Below are positions 25,512 to 33,510 of a stretch of DNA of 64,000 bases, in pieces. The DNA lies in contig NZ_BHVX01000005.1 in NCBI RefSeq assembly GCF_003851545.1, forward strand, positions 186,001-250,000. The letters run 5' to 3'. The notes beneath the pieces were generated by a model. The model was not told the origin of the DNA. It made no database searches and worked only from the letters and a program-made list of their open reading frames with translations. This stretch comes from Ralstonia sp. SET104 (lineage in GTDB: Bacteria > Pseudomonadota > Gammaproteobacteria > Burkholderiales > Burkholderiaceae). Position 1 is the stretch's first letter; each line of letters starts with the position of its first letter. The position numbers were made by a program, and so were the translations under genes.

Positions 25512-26165
25512 TCAAACCGCTGCCAGCGGCCGGGCGCCCACGGGCAGGCCGATGGCGGCGTGGGTGAGCATGCGTTCCACGTAGCGGGCGATCAGGTCGA
25601 TCTCCAGATTGACCTGGCAGCCGGCCTTCAGGTGCTTGAGCGTGGTGACCGCCACCGTATGCGGGATCAGGTTGATCGAGAACTCGCACCCGTCAGCGTC
25701 GTCGCGCACCGTGTTGACGGTAAGCGACACGCCGTTGACCACCACCGAGCCCTTGTAGGCCAGGTACTTGCCCAGGTCGGCTGGTGCGCGCACGCGCAAT
25801 TCGTGCGATTCATTGACTGGCGCGAAATGCGTGACTGTGCCCAGGCCGTCCACGTGGCCCGACACGAGGTGCCCGCCAATGTGGTCGGCCAGCCGTAGCG
25901 CTTTCTCCAGGTTCACTTCACCGGGGCGCTCCAGCCCGACTGTCTTGGACAGCGATTCGCGCGAGACGTCCACGTCGAAGCGGCTGTCTGTCTTGGCGAC
26001 GACCGTCATGCAGGCACCCTGAATGGCGATCGAATCGCCCAAGGCCACGTCCGCCAGCGGCAGGCCGCCGGAGTCGATGGACAGGCGCACGCCTGCATCG
26101 GCGTTGTCGCCCAGCGGCGTGACGGTTTCAATACGGCCGATGGCGGCGACGATTCCGGTGAACAT
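25512..26165 (-). CDS. ribE: Riboflavin synthase alpha subunit
   Basis: 217 residues in two tandem lumazine-binding domains. It dismutates two dimethylribityllumazines to riboflavin. The start MFTGIV is canonical and sets the ATG at 26165; a TTG two codons upstream is not used. The first domain has DSIAIQGACMTVV and the linker LADHIGGHLVSGHVDGLG. The second has KGSVVVNGVSLTVN and HTVAVTTLKHLKAG. Length and order are standard. It lies six bases after the ribD stop, so the two are translated from one message. Confidence 0.96.
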   Translation of the reverse strand: MFTGIVAAIGRIETVTPLGDNADAGVRLSIDSGGLPLADVALGDSIAIQGACMTVVAKTDSRFDVDVSRESLSKTVGLERPGEVNLEKALRLADHIGGHLVSGHVDGLGTVTHFAPVNESHELRVRAPADLGKYLAYKGSVVVNGVSLTVNTVRDDADGCEFSINLIPHTVAVTTLKHLKAGCQVNLEIDLIARYVERMLTHAAIGLPVGARPLAAV

Positions 26166-26171
26166 AAGCAA

Positions 26172-27284
26172 TCAATCCGTCGGGTTGCGGCGCGCCAGGA
26201 TGCGGAGGTCGCCCCCGACGCGCGAGATATCGTGAAAGAAGAATTCGGCCGCGCCTTCCAGCGTCTGCAGCGGCCCCATATTGAACATGCCCTGGCCCGA
26301 GCCAAGCACCTTGGGCGCCAGATAGACGAGGATCTCGTCGACCAGCCCCTCGCGCAGCAAGGAGCCGTTGAGCTTGAACCCGGCCTCGACGTGCAGCTCG
26401 TTGATTTCGCGGCGGCCCAGCTCGCGCAGTACTGCTGCCAGATCGACCTTGCCGGCGGCATTGGGCAGGAGGATGACCTCGGCGCCGCGCTCGCTCAGTG
26501 CGCGCATGCGGCGGGCTTCGGGCTGTGCGGCAAAGATCAGTGTCGGCTCGTGATGACCATCCGTCGTGAGGATGTGCGCGTCGAGTGGGACGTCCAACGC
26601 CGAATCGATGAGCACCCGGCGCGGCTGACGCGGCGTGTTGACGGCGCGCACGGTCAGACGCGGGTTATCTTCGCGCACCGTGCCGATGCCGGTGAGGATG
26701 GCGCAAGCGCGAGCACGCCAGCGGTGGCCGTCGTTGCGGGCTTCGGTTTCTGTAATCCATTGGCTGATGCCGTTGTCCAGCGCCGTGCGGCCATCCAGCG
26801 ATGCGCCGACCTTGACGCGCACCCACGGCGTGCCGCGCGTCATGCGCGAAACGAAGCCAATATTCAGCTCACGCGCCTCGCGCTCCAGCAGGCCGCAGCG
26901 CACGTCAACGCCGGCGTCACGCAGCTTCTGCAAGCCGCGTCCGGAGACGGCGGGGTTGGGGTCTTCCATGGCCGCCACCACGCGGGCAATGCCGGCTTCA
27001 ACCAGGCGATCCGCGCAGGGTGGGGTGCGGCCGAAGTGGCTGCAGGGCTCCAGCGTCACATAGGCGGTGGCGCCGCGCACGTCCTGGCCGCGGGACTGGG
27101 CATCCTTGATGGCCTGGATTTCCGCGTGGTCCTGGCCAGCGGGCTGCGTGTAGCCCTCACCGATGACGGTATCGTCACGCACGATCACGCAGCCCACACG
27201 CGGGTTGGGCGTGGTCGTGAACAGGCCTTTCTCGGCCAGCGCCAGGGCGCGCTGCATCATGGCGTGGTCGAAGTCGGAGAACAT
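26172..27284 (-). CDS. ribD: Bifunctional pyrimidine deaminase/reductase RibD
   Basis: 370 residues. The N-terminal deaminase domain has the zinc site HAEIQAI and PCSHFGRTPPC. The C-terminal reductase domain starts with WVRVKVGASLDGRTA and has ITETEARNDGHRWRARACAILTGIGTVREDNPRLTVR, the substrate and NADPH region. Together they do two consecutive steps of riboflavin synthesis. The start MFSDFDHAMMQRALALAEKG at 27284 is the usual one; the open frame further upstream overlaps the fimT gene and is not coding. It is the first gene of ribD-ribE-ribBA-ribH-nusB-aminotransferase, 20 bp after the fimT-like gene on the same strand. Confidence 0.95.
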   Translation of the reverse strand: MFSDFDHAMMQRALALAEKGLFTTTPNPRVGCVIVRDDTVIGEGYTQPAGQDHAEIQAIKDAQSRGQDVRGATAYVTLEPCSHFGRTPPCADRLVEAGIARVVAAMEDPNPAVSGRGLQKLRDAGVDVRCGLLEREARELNIGFVSRMTRGTPWVRVKVGASLDGRTALDNGISQWITETEARNDGHRWRARACAILTGIGTVREDNPRLTVRAVNTPRQPRRVLIDSALDVPLDAHILTTDGHHEPTLIFAAQPEARRMRALSERGAEVILLPNAAGKVDLAAVLRELGRREINELHVEAGFKLNGSLLREGLVDEILVYLAPKVLGSGQGMFNMGPLQTLEGAAEFFFHDISRVGGDLRILARRNPTD

Positions 27285-27304
27285 GGGTGTGACGCGGGGT
27301 TGAG

Positions 27305-27859
27305 TTACGGATCGTGATTGGAGGCTTGGCAATTGCTGCTGCGGTTCGCATCTGGGTCGCAGATGCGAGGGCGGCCAATTCTGTTGATCCGCACCAGACG
27401 GGTATGCCGCCCGCTCGAGACCGTTACCGTGGTGCCGGTAACTTCGGTCATCCGTGAGTATCCCACAGCCGCGTAGGAAAGCGTGCCGCGCGGCACGCTG
27501 AGCCGCACTACCGGCACGGTCGGCAATGAGACGGAGACCAAGACTTCTTTTCCGGATGCGCAAGCTGCCCCGGGCGTCGTTGTCGTTGGCAGAACGGTCA
27601 ATGCCCAACCGCTGGCCCAGCCTTGCGAGGGTTCTCGCGGGCTGACTTGCGTTTGGGCATGCCGATGCTGTGCTGTCCTTTGGGCCAGAGAGATTGTGCT
27701 GGCCAAGCGTTCAGCGAGCAGGATGACAGTCTCGCGCTGCCAGCGGTCAATGACTGATCGCACCGCCATCACGGCCAGCACGGCAACGATGGCAAGCACG
27801 ATCACCAGTTCCAGGAGCGTCACGCCTGCTTGCCGGATGGCTTGCGCGTGCCGTGTCAT
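27305..27859 (-). CDS. FimT/GspH-type minor pseudopilin of the minus-strand pilus cluster
   Basis: 184 residues. The class III leader MTRHAQAIRQAG is followed by a mature N-terminus VTLLELVIVLAIVAVLAVMAV with Glu at +5, so PilD should cleave after Gly12 and methylate. The rest is a small globular domain with two cysteine pairs (one near AACASG, another near ICDP...SSNC). FimT/GspH-type minor pilins help prime type IV pilus assembly. The ATG overlaps the stop of the preceding PilE-like gene (ATGA), which implies coupling. A second ATG nine bases upstream is an alternative. Last gene of its pilus cluster, 20 bp from ribD. Confidence 0.85.
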   Translation of the reverse strand: MTRHAQAIRQAGVTLLELVIVLAIVAVLAVMAVRSVIDRWQRETVILLAERLASTISLAQRTAQHRHAQTQVSPREPSQGWASGWALTVLPTTTTPGAACASGKEVLVSVSLPTVPVVRLSVPRGTLSYAAVGYSRMTEVTGTTVTVSSGRHTRLVRINRIGRPRICDPDANRSSNCQASNHDP

Positions 27860-28245
27860 GGCCAGCATGTGGAGTTGTGCGGCTCGCGCTCGCCGGTGCT
27901 GCGAAGAACGAGGTTGCCGCAGACCTTGTCGGGTTGACCGGGCTTTGCGACCACCTCGATGCATTGGTTGCGCGGTACGCTGATGCCTCTGCTCGCGCAT
28001 GGCTGCTCGGTGATGATGTAGCCATCCACATACGGCATCGGTCCAGGGGTGCCTTCGTACGTTCCTGTGCTCGCGTGCCTGAGTTCCAACTGCGACAGGG
28101 CACCAACCAGCGCTGCGCGTGCTGCTGCGCGATGCTTACGCTGCCAGTACGCAGGCCAGTTCGACGCTGCGACAAACGTCAGCGCCCCAGCGATGGCCAG
28201 TACCGCCATCAACTCCATCAGGGTGAATGCCCGTGCGCGTCGCAT
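27856..28245 (-). CDS. PilE-like minor pilin with Ala at the cleavage position
   Basis: 129 residues. N-terminus MRRARA followed by FTLMELMAVLAIAGALTFVAA gives Phe at +1 and Glu at +5, as in type IV pilins, but the residue before the cut is Ala (codon GCA), not the usual Gly. Four cysteines are in the mature part, with a C-terminal disulfide region (VCGNLVL...STCWP). The family member normally packs at the pilus tip or shaft together with PilVWXY1. ATG overlaps the upstream stop by one base (TGATG). Whether PilD processes it well is open. Confidence 0.82.
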   Translation of the reverse strand: MRRARAFTLMELMAVLAIAGALTFVAASNWPAYWQRKHRAAARAALVGALSQLELRHASTGTYEGTPGPMPYVDGYIITEQPCASRGISVPRNQCIEVVAKPGQPDKVCGNLVLRSTGEREPHNSTCWP

Positions 28246-30053
28246 CAACGTGCTCCGGCCTCGGTCACTTCACGCCAGCTCAGTCGACCGAGTTGGCGTG
28301 TATAGGTGCGCGATTCAAGCTTGCGAATGTGCTCGCCATCAAGTTGCCACAAGACGGTGTGCGTCGCCTGTGTGGTCGTGCCGCTGGGCATCCGGGCTGG
28401 CGGCGCGCTTTGCACGGTGATGAGCGGCATCCCCATGACGACCTGACCCGTTCGGCCATCTTGGCTGGCGGGAAGGCCAGTATGCGCATCCAGCAAATAA
28501 GTGCGTTTGCGGCCAGCTGCGTCGTGTGTGCTAAGCAGCAGGCTGTTCAGGCCGGCGGTGGTCAGGTCGTCCGGTACTTGGCTGGCAGGCAGGTCGATGC
28601 GCCATCCATTTGCCGTGCTGCCGCTTCCAGGCTGGATGACCACGCCATCTGCGACTTCGCTGGCGCTCAGGCCCGCGAGGCTGTCGCGTGAGAGGTTGCG
28701 CACCGTGATGTTGATATCGGCGACGCCATACAGCGTGGCATGGCCATCGGTGCCGACTGCGGTGAAGACGAGCAGCGGACCGCCGGCGGTGGCCGCCAGC
28801 AGGATCGGGCTGAGGACACGCTGAATGGAGCCGCTGCGCGAGGTGGCTGTGAAGAACGGCGTGCGTCGCTCGGTATCGTTGGTTCCGAGTGCTTGCGACC
28901 AAGGTGGCGCGCCGGTCAGATCGAAGCGCCAGATTTGGCCATGCCTGTCTGCGGCGTAGGCAAACGTCGCAGTCCCCTGCAGTCCTAGCGCCACGGCGGG
29001 GGCACCAAGGCCGCCACGGCTTGCAACCGGAGGCACGCGGATCGTTTGCGCCGTGCCGGGTTGGTCCAGCGCCAGCAGCAATAGACGGCTTTCCACGCGC
29101 GCATCGCCCTCGCCGTTGCCGCTGATTGCGAACCAGCGGCGCTGCCCGTCGCCGCCGTTATTCAGCGGGAGGATGGGGATGGGACCTTCGACATGGCCGA
29201 CGGTCGAGTCGTCGCTGGCGTCATAAGCGAGCAAGGGTGGCGGCGTGGAAGAGCCGGGATCACTGACGTCGACCAGAAATAGGCCCGAACCCATGGTTCC
29301 GTTGGCGCAGGCGATGAGCGAATGCCATTGTTTGCCGATCAACGCATCGGCAGCGAAGGGCCGGCTGCAGATCGGTGCTGGTATCGGTTGCCCAGGTGAG
29401 GCATTGCGTGCAGCCGCAGGCAGGACGGCGTCAGGCATGACGGCGAAGCGTTCCACGCCGGAGAGCGCATCAAAGCCATGCAGCATGCCGTCGTTTGCGC
29501 CGATGTAGGCCATCCATGGCCTGCGTGCGTGCTGTTTGCGAAATGGCTCGTGTCCTGCATCCAGTGTGAAGCCGGGTGGACCGAGCAACTGTACGCGTGC
29601 CCCGTGCATGGCGCCCAACACCGATGTGCGCGGCCGCAGCCCGGGATGGTTGTGCTCGTGCAGCCGCGTGCCGCGCAGATAATCGACGCGCTTGGCGCCA
29701 GATTCGTCGCTCGTGTCGATTGCAGCTTGCTGGGTGGGCGACAACGCTGACCAGTGCAGCCGGACCGGTTTGCGGGTGCGGCCATCGCCGTGGAAAGTCC
29801 ACAGCTGTCGCGCATCCGGCGATGCTGCGTCAAGCAGGCGACTTGCTTCCCAGAGGTCCGCAGGCGCGGGCGCATCGAGTGTGGCCAGCGTGGGCAGAAA
29901 CTGCATCGCACGGAGCCGGCCGCTCCAGGCATCGTCGCCGCGCGCGATAACAATGTGAGTCGGTAACTGACCGGCAGGATGGTCACTGTTGGCGGCGAGC
30001 GTGGAGCCGGTCAGCGCAGCCGCGATCCCCAGACAGATGCGACGTGCCGTCAT
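28245..30053 (-). CDS. Short PilY1-like pilus tip protein
   Basis: 602 residues, about half the length of typical PilY1. A signal peptide (MTARRICLGIAAALTGSTLAANSD) is followed by only ~150 residues before the C-terminal beta-propeller begins at VLGAMHGARVQLLGPPG, the counterpart of the LGDIVNSSP motif. MAYIGANDGMLHGFDALSG and AYAADRHGQIWRFDL confirm the PilY1 fold. No von Willebrand A or lectin-like domain is present, and the calcium loop seen in most PilY1 (DxDGDxxxDxxYAGD) is replaced by VALGLQGTATFAYAAD near residues 354-367. ATG overlaps the PilX stop (ATGA). Expected at the pilus tip or in pilus priming; calcium control is unlikely. Confidence 0.83.
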   Translation of the reverse strand: MTARRICLGIAAALTGSTLAANSDHPAGQLPTHIVIARGDDAWSGRLRAMQFLPTLATLDAPAPADLWEASRLLDAASPDARQLWTFHGDGRTRKPVRLHWSALSPTQQAAIDTSDESGAKRVDYLRGTRLHEHNHPGLRPRTSVLGAMHGARVQLLGPPGFTLDAGHEPFRKQHARRPWMAYIGANDGMLHGFDALSGVERFAVMPDAVLPAAARNASPGQPIPAPICSRPFAADALIGKQWHSLIACANGTMGSGLFLVDVSDPGSSTPPPLLAYDASDDSTVGHVEGPIPILPLNNGGDGQRRWFAISGNGEGDARVESRLLLLALDQPGTAQTIRVPPVASRGGLGAPAVALGLQGTATFAYAADRHGQIWRFDLTGAPPWSQALGTNDTERRTPFFTATSRSGSIQRVLSPILLAATAGGPLLVFTAVGTDGHATLYGVADINITVRNLSRDSLAGLSASEVADGVVIQPGSGSTANGWRIDLPASQVPDDLTTAGLNSLLLSTHDAAGRKRTYLLDAHTGLPASQDGRTGQVVMGMPLITVQSAPPARMPSGTTTQATHTVLWQLDGEHIRKLESRTYTRQLGRLSWREVTEAGAR

Positions 30054-30664
30054 GGCTCGACTGCCCGGGGTCGGTAGACCGTTTGCAGCATCACGTTGAC
30101 GTGATGGTCCACGCCAAAGCCCGCAGCAGTCACCCGAAAAAGCGCGGGTGCGCGCGCCGCACCAGCGTGCATCCATTGGCCCGGCAACGCGTCGGGAATG
30201 GGCTCGATGACATAGCGAGCAGGCTTCGCGCTGCGCCCATCCCGCTGAGCAGTTGTGGTGAGCGCCACTGCATTTACGTCGCTTTCGATCAAATGGGCGA
30301 GCTTGGGCGCGGACTGGCCCTGCAGCGGCCAGCACAGGCCCAGTTCTGCGCCTTCCCCGCAACGGCCTGGTTTGAAGCCGGCCAAGGTGGCGGGATTGAG
30401 CGCAGCGACGCGCGCGTCGTCTATCGCAGCGTTGCAGCTCCTGGGCGTTGGCGAGCGGGTAGCGATGGCAAGCTCGCATTCGGCCGCCGCCAGCGCGGCC
30501 TCAGCTTCGTGCAGAGCCAGTGCGTAGTCCGCAGACAGGACGGAGCGGCGGACGTGGTCCTGCACCAGTTGCAAAGCAGTGACCATCAGCAGGCTGATGA
30601 TGATCAGCGTGCCGGTGACTGCGATGATCGAAAAACCTCGCTCCCATGGTTGCTGGTTCAGCAC
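30050..30664 (-). CDS. PilX-like minor pilin
   Basis: 204 residues. Short leader ending in Gly (LNQQPWERG), then FSIIAVTGTLIIISLLMVTALQLVQDHVRRSVLSADYALALHEAEAALAAAE, a hydrophobic helix followed by an Ala-rich helix, as in PilX/GspK-like proteins, which often lack Glu at +5 (here Ala). Several cysteines occur in the globular part (CNAAI, CGEG, CWPL). GTG at 30664 is the start, overlapping the upstream PilW stop by seven bases, so initiation is coupled to PilW. Probably a tip-complex pilin. Confidence 0.78.
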   Translation of the reverse strand: MLNQQPWERGFSIIAVTGTLIIISLLMVTALQLVQDHVRRSVLSADYALALHEAEAALAAAECELAIATRSPTPRSCNAAIDDARVAALNPATLAGFKPGRCGEGAELGLCWPLQGQSAPKLAHLIESDVNAVALTTTAQRDGRSAKPARYVIEPIPDALPGQWMHAGAARAPALFRVTAAGFGVDHHVNVMLQTVYRPRAVEP

Positions 30665-31587
30665 GCGTCGGCCTCGCAGCGCAGTGGGTTGCGTACGGCG
30701 AATGTGGCGGTAAAGCGCGCGCGGTGGCGGCGCGGATCCTGGGGGCGGAATTCCAGGTCTTCCGTTTGCGCGTCCGGTGTGGGCTCGAGTGCGGGGAACA
30801 GGGGGATGTTGTCGGAAGTGGGCGGCCTGATCGCGTAGCGATCACCGCGTACCACGATCGCCACGTGGACGCGTCGCACGCGATGCCAGTCGCTGTCCTG
30901 AATGGCGCGTGCTGATACGGGTACGGCTGTGGCGGGCGTCGCTGGGCTCTGGTCAAGGGTGTAAAGGATCTGAAGCGTTTCGACGCCGCGGACCAAGCCG
31001 AGGGCGTCTCCTTCTTCGCGCGGATTGTCGCGGTCAAGGGATTTGCATCTGAGCTCCAGCTCTCTATCCGTTGTGTTTGGGCCCACAAACAAAAGGACGT
31101 AGCCTTGGCGCGGGTCTTCGCCATCGATGCGCTCGGGCACGCCGTAGCCACCGCAGTCGAGTGTGGCGCCATCGCTGCTTGAACTGTTCGCCCCCGTGCT
31201 GCGGCCGGCGAAGCGAACCAATAAGGCATCGCTACGCCTTTGGTTGCCGCCGCTGCATTCGAAATGGGGCAGCACGTGGGGTGGAGTGCCACAGTCATCT
31301 TTACCCTCAAGCGATGGCGATGCACCCGCATCCGGCCAGCGGCGCGCTGAAGAAGAGGCTGGTGTATCGGTAATCCACCCCGCTTGATGAACTGCGCGGC
31401 CGATCAATTCGAGTGCCTGCATGGCGCGGTCCTCGATCAATGCTTCGTCGGCCAGCCGGTGATAGCGTGCTCGCGCGATCAGCATCAATTGCAGTGCGAT
31501 GCCCAACACCATCAGGGCGATGATCATGCCAACCAGCGATTCGACCAGCGACGAGCCGCGCGCGGGCCGGGCGAGGGTGCGTGGCAT
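30658..31587 (-). CDS. PilW-like minor pilin
   Basis: 309 residues. Leader MPRTLARPARG, then SSLVESLVGMIIALMVLGIALQLML with Glu at +5. RYHRLADEALIEDRAMQALELIGRAVHQAGWI is the usual PilW region after the pilin helix. The globular domain is cysteine-containing (DDCGTPPH, HFEC, LDCGGYG, RCKS, RCEADAC) and ends with a beta-rich segment like other PilW/ComGF-type proteins. It starts one base after the PilV-like stop and runs into the PilX-like start. It should join PilV, PilX and PilE in the pilus-priming tip complex. Confidence 0.82.
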   Translation of the reverse strand: MPRTLARPARGSSLVESLVGMIIALMVLGIALQLMLIARARYHRLADEALIEDRAMQALELIGRAVHQAGWITDTPASSSARRWPDAGASPSLEGKDDCGTPPHVLPHFECSGGNQRRSDALLVRFAGRSTGANSSSSDGATLDCGGYGVPERIDGEDPRQGYVLLFVGPNTTDRELELRCKSLDRDNPREEGDALGLVRGVETLQILYTLDQSPATPATAVPVSARAIQDSDWHRVRRVHVAIVVRGDRYAIRPPTSDNIPLFPALEPTPDAQTEDLEFRPQDPRRHRARFTATFAVRNPLRCEADAC

Positions 31588-31588
31588 T

Positions 31589-31780
31589 TCAGCGGGTTTC
31601 TGTCTGGTCGACCTGGGTGCGGGCGCTGACGCCGAGTTGGGTGGCAGCGTGGCTAGTTGCCTCGAGCTGGTCGAGCGCTCGGAACATGGCAGCCGCGCCG
31701 AGTGAGAGAACGGCCATGGCGACGAGGGATTCGATCAGGATGGCGCCGTGTTGGCGGTTGATGTGATGGCGGACAGGCAT
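31589..31780 (-). CDS. Very short PilV-like pilin (63 residues)
   Basis: Leader MPVRHHINRQHG then AILIESLVAMAVLSLGAAAMFRALDQLEATSHAATQLGVSA, with Glu at +5. It matches the N-terminal helix of PilV pilins, but the globular domain that follows in the plus-strand PilV (185 residues) is missing; the frame ends after VDQTETR. The PilW start lies one base beyond the stop, so there is no room for the rest of the gene nearby. Either an eroded PilV or a working mini-pilin. A TTG at 31810 could add ten residues, but the short leader fits the family better. Confidence 0.7.
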   Translation of the reverse strand: MPVRHHINRQHGAILIESLVAMAVLSLGAAAMFRALDQLEATSHAATQLGVSARTQVDQTETR

Positions 31781-32410
31781 GAATCGGCTGACACTTGGGA
31801 AGCTGCTCAAGATAGTGTGAATTTGGCCGTATAAGTGTCATATCTGGTCAATACCCTCTCGAAGCGTCGAGCCCCATCAATTGCGGGCTGTGATGAATCG
31901 TTGGTTTTTCACCAACACAGGCCTTCCCGAATCTTGCGGTTGAAGGAGGGGGTTGTTGACACTTTTTGACTAATTCCCCACTATTCCGGGGATGCATCTG
32001 CCTGGGCTGTTTTGTGCTGCGCAGATGATCGCGTTCACGGGGGTCGAACGCGAACCATCGTAGAAAAACTCAAATCAGTTCCAAATCAGCAGCGCGCGCG
32101 AAATCGATTGCGTCGTGACTGCCGCTAAAAAAATAGTCGGGGGTTCGAGTCATGCTTAACGGGATTTCGCCTTTTGGGCGATGTGGGTTTCTGGTCAGTC
32201 GTTTGTTGTACTGACATGGCGGCAGCGGTCCGCAATCACCTTACCGCGCCTCAACTTCAATCGTCACGCAACCACGGGTCTGAGTACCACGGCGAGCGGC
32301 GTGGCGAAGGCGTCGGCGTTCGCGCCGGCAATGTGTCGTGTCACAGCCAAATTGATACAGATATGTCGCACGCGAATGGGCGAAGCGGCGTGCGGGGGCG
32401 CGCCGATTGC
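31781..32410. other. Divergent control region between the two pilus clusters
   Basis: 630 bp separating the PilV-like start (minus) from the FimT-like start (plus). It is more AT-rich than its surroundings. It holds a plus-strand promoter candidate at 31956-31984, a perfect 8-bp inverted repeat at 32029-32053 and the long plus-strand leader. No convincing small gene was seen on either strand. Confidence 0.5.
31956..31984 (+). promoter_or_regulatory. Possible sigma70 promoter of the plus-strand pilus operon
   Basis: A consensus TTGACA at 31956-31961 is followed 17 bp later by CACTAT at 31979-31984, a weak -10. A purine-rich stretch (GAAGGAGGGGG) lies just before. The long distance to the first gene (about 420 nt) lowers confidence. 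Confidence 0.35.
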
Positions 32411-32962
32411 ATGCGTTCGAGCCGCATCCAGGGCGTCTCGCTGGTTGAGTTAATGGTGACGCTAGCGATCGTGGCCATCCTGGCGGTGGTCGCGACGCCA
32501 TCGTATGTGGGGCTGACGCAGCGGACGCGGTTGCAGGCCGAAGCCAGTTCTTTGGTCAATGATCTGCAATTTGCCCGCAGTGAGGCAATCAAGCGTGGGC
32601 AGCCGGTCAGCCTTTGCCCATCATCCAACGGCACTGCGTGCAATACGACCAATACCAGCAATTGGGAAGCCGGCTGGATCGTCTTCAATGACATCAATGG
32701 GTCGGGAACAACCGATTCCACCAGCGACGTGCCGCTGCGCGTTCGCGCCGCGCTTCCGAGCGGTGATACCTTCAGGCCGACTCCGGCGGCTTCGGCGGTA
32801 ACGTATAACCGCGATGGTTTTGCGACCAATTTGACGAATGGCACCGTCACCATGACGTTGCATACCGCGGCGCCAGTCAATGATAGTGCGACGCGCTGCG
32901 TGGCGATCAATATTGTCGGACGGCAAGTCGTGCAGAAGAAGGGGACCGGCTCATGCAACTGA
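32411..32962 (+). CDS. FimT/GspH-type minor pseudopilin of the plus-strand pilus cluster
   Basis: 183 residues. Leader MRSSRIQG, cleavage, then VSLVELMVTLAIVAILAVVATPSYVGLTQRTRLQAEASSLVNDLQFARSEAIKRGQPVSLCPS, a textbook FimT/GspH N-terminus with Glu at +5 and the SEAIKRG motif. Globular domain Asn/Thr-rich with a C-terminal disulfide (ATRC...GSCN). I chose the ATG at 32411 for its short leader; an in-frame ATG at 32363 would give a 24-residue leader and cannot be excluded. The stop lies inside the start of the PilV gene. First gene of the plus-strand set. Confidence 0.85.
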   Translation: MRSSRIQGVSLVELMVTLAIVAILAVVATPSYVGLTQRTRLQAEASSLVNDLQFARSEAIKRGQPVSLCPSSNGTACNTTNTSNWEAGWIVFNDINGSGTTDSTSDVPLRVRAALPSGDTFRPTPAASAVTYNRDGFATNLTNGTVTMTLHTAAPVNDSATRCVAINIVGRQVVQKKGTGSCN

Positions 32963-33510
32963 GTATGAGGCGCCGTGAGGCCGCCGGGTTTTCGCTGATC
33001 GAAGCGCTGATCACCATGGTGGTGGTGGGCGTGGGCCTGCTCGGTCTGGCGAAAATCCAGGCGGCTGCGGTGGGCAACACGCAGATCTCGCGTGTGCGTT
33101 CGCTGGTGGCTTTGCAGACAGAAAGTCTGGCAGCGGCCATGCATGGGAATGGCGCCTTTTGGGCGGCCGGTGGTACGGCTCCGGCGACATTCAGTGTGAG
33201 CGGCACGACCGTTACAGATACCTCCAACGTGTTGAACCAGACGTTGACCGCCGGCATGTGCCGGTCTGGGAAGCCCTGCACGCCGGCTCAATTGGCTGCT
33301 TACGATGTTCAGCAGTGGGCGAGCACGATGAATGCCAATTTCCCGGGCTATTCCGCCACGGTCAATTGCACAACGACAACGGGTGTGCCGGTGAGCTGCA
33401 ACATCACAGTGAACTGGAACGAGAAATACATCGCGGTCAACAATACGACAGCTGCGTCTGGTGTGACCACGGCGTCTACCCAGAGCTTCACCGTCTACGT
33501 CCAGCCATGA
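32953..33510 (+). CDS. pilV: PilV minor pilin
   Basis: 185 residues. Leader MQLSMRRREAAG then FSLIEALITMVVVGVGLLGLAKIQAAAVGNTQISRVRSLVALQTESLAAAMHGN, matching type IV pilus modification protein PilV, with Glu at +5. The globular domain has paired cysteines (MCRSGKPC, NCTTTTGVPVSC). It overlaps the FimT-like stop by ten bases and its own stop overlaps the PilW start (ATGA). Full-length, in contrast to the 63-residue minus-strand copy. PilV is part of the PilVWXE-Y1 tip complex in better studied bacteria. Confidence 0.86.
   Translation: MQLSMRRREAAGFSLIEALITMVVVGVGLLGLAKIQAAAVGNTQISRVRSLVALQTESLAAAMHGNGAFWAAGGTAPATFSVSGTTVTDTSNVLNQTLTAGMCRSGKPCTPAQLAAYDVQQWASTMNANFPGYSATVNCTTTTGVPVSCNITVNWNEKYIAVNNTTAASGVTTASTQSFTVYVQP

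Noticed and set aside
30054-30479. Extended start of the short PilY1 (giving 744 residues)
   Set aside because: The extension overlaps the PilX-like gene and has no signal peptide. The ATG at 30053 gives one and overlaps the PilX stop, as elsewhere in the operon.
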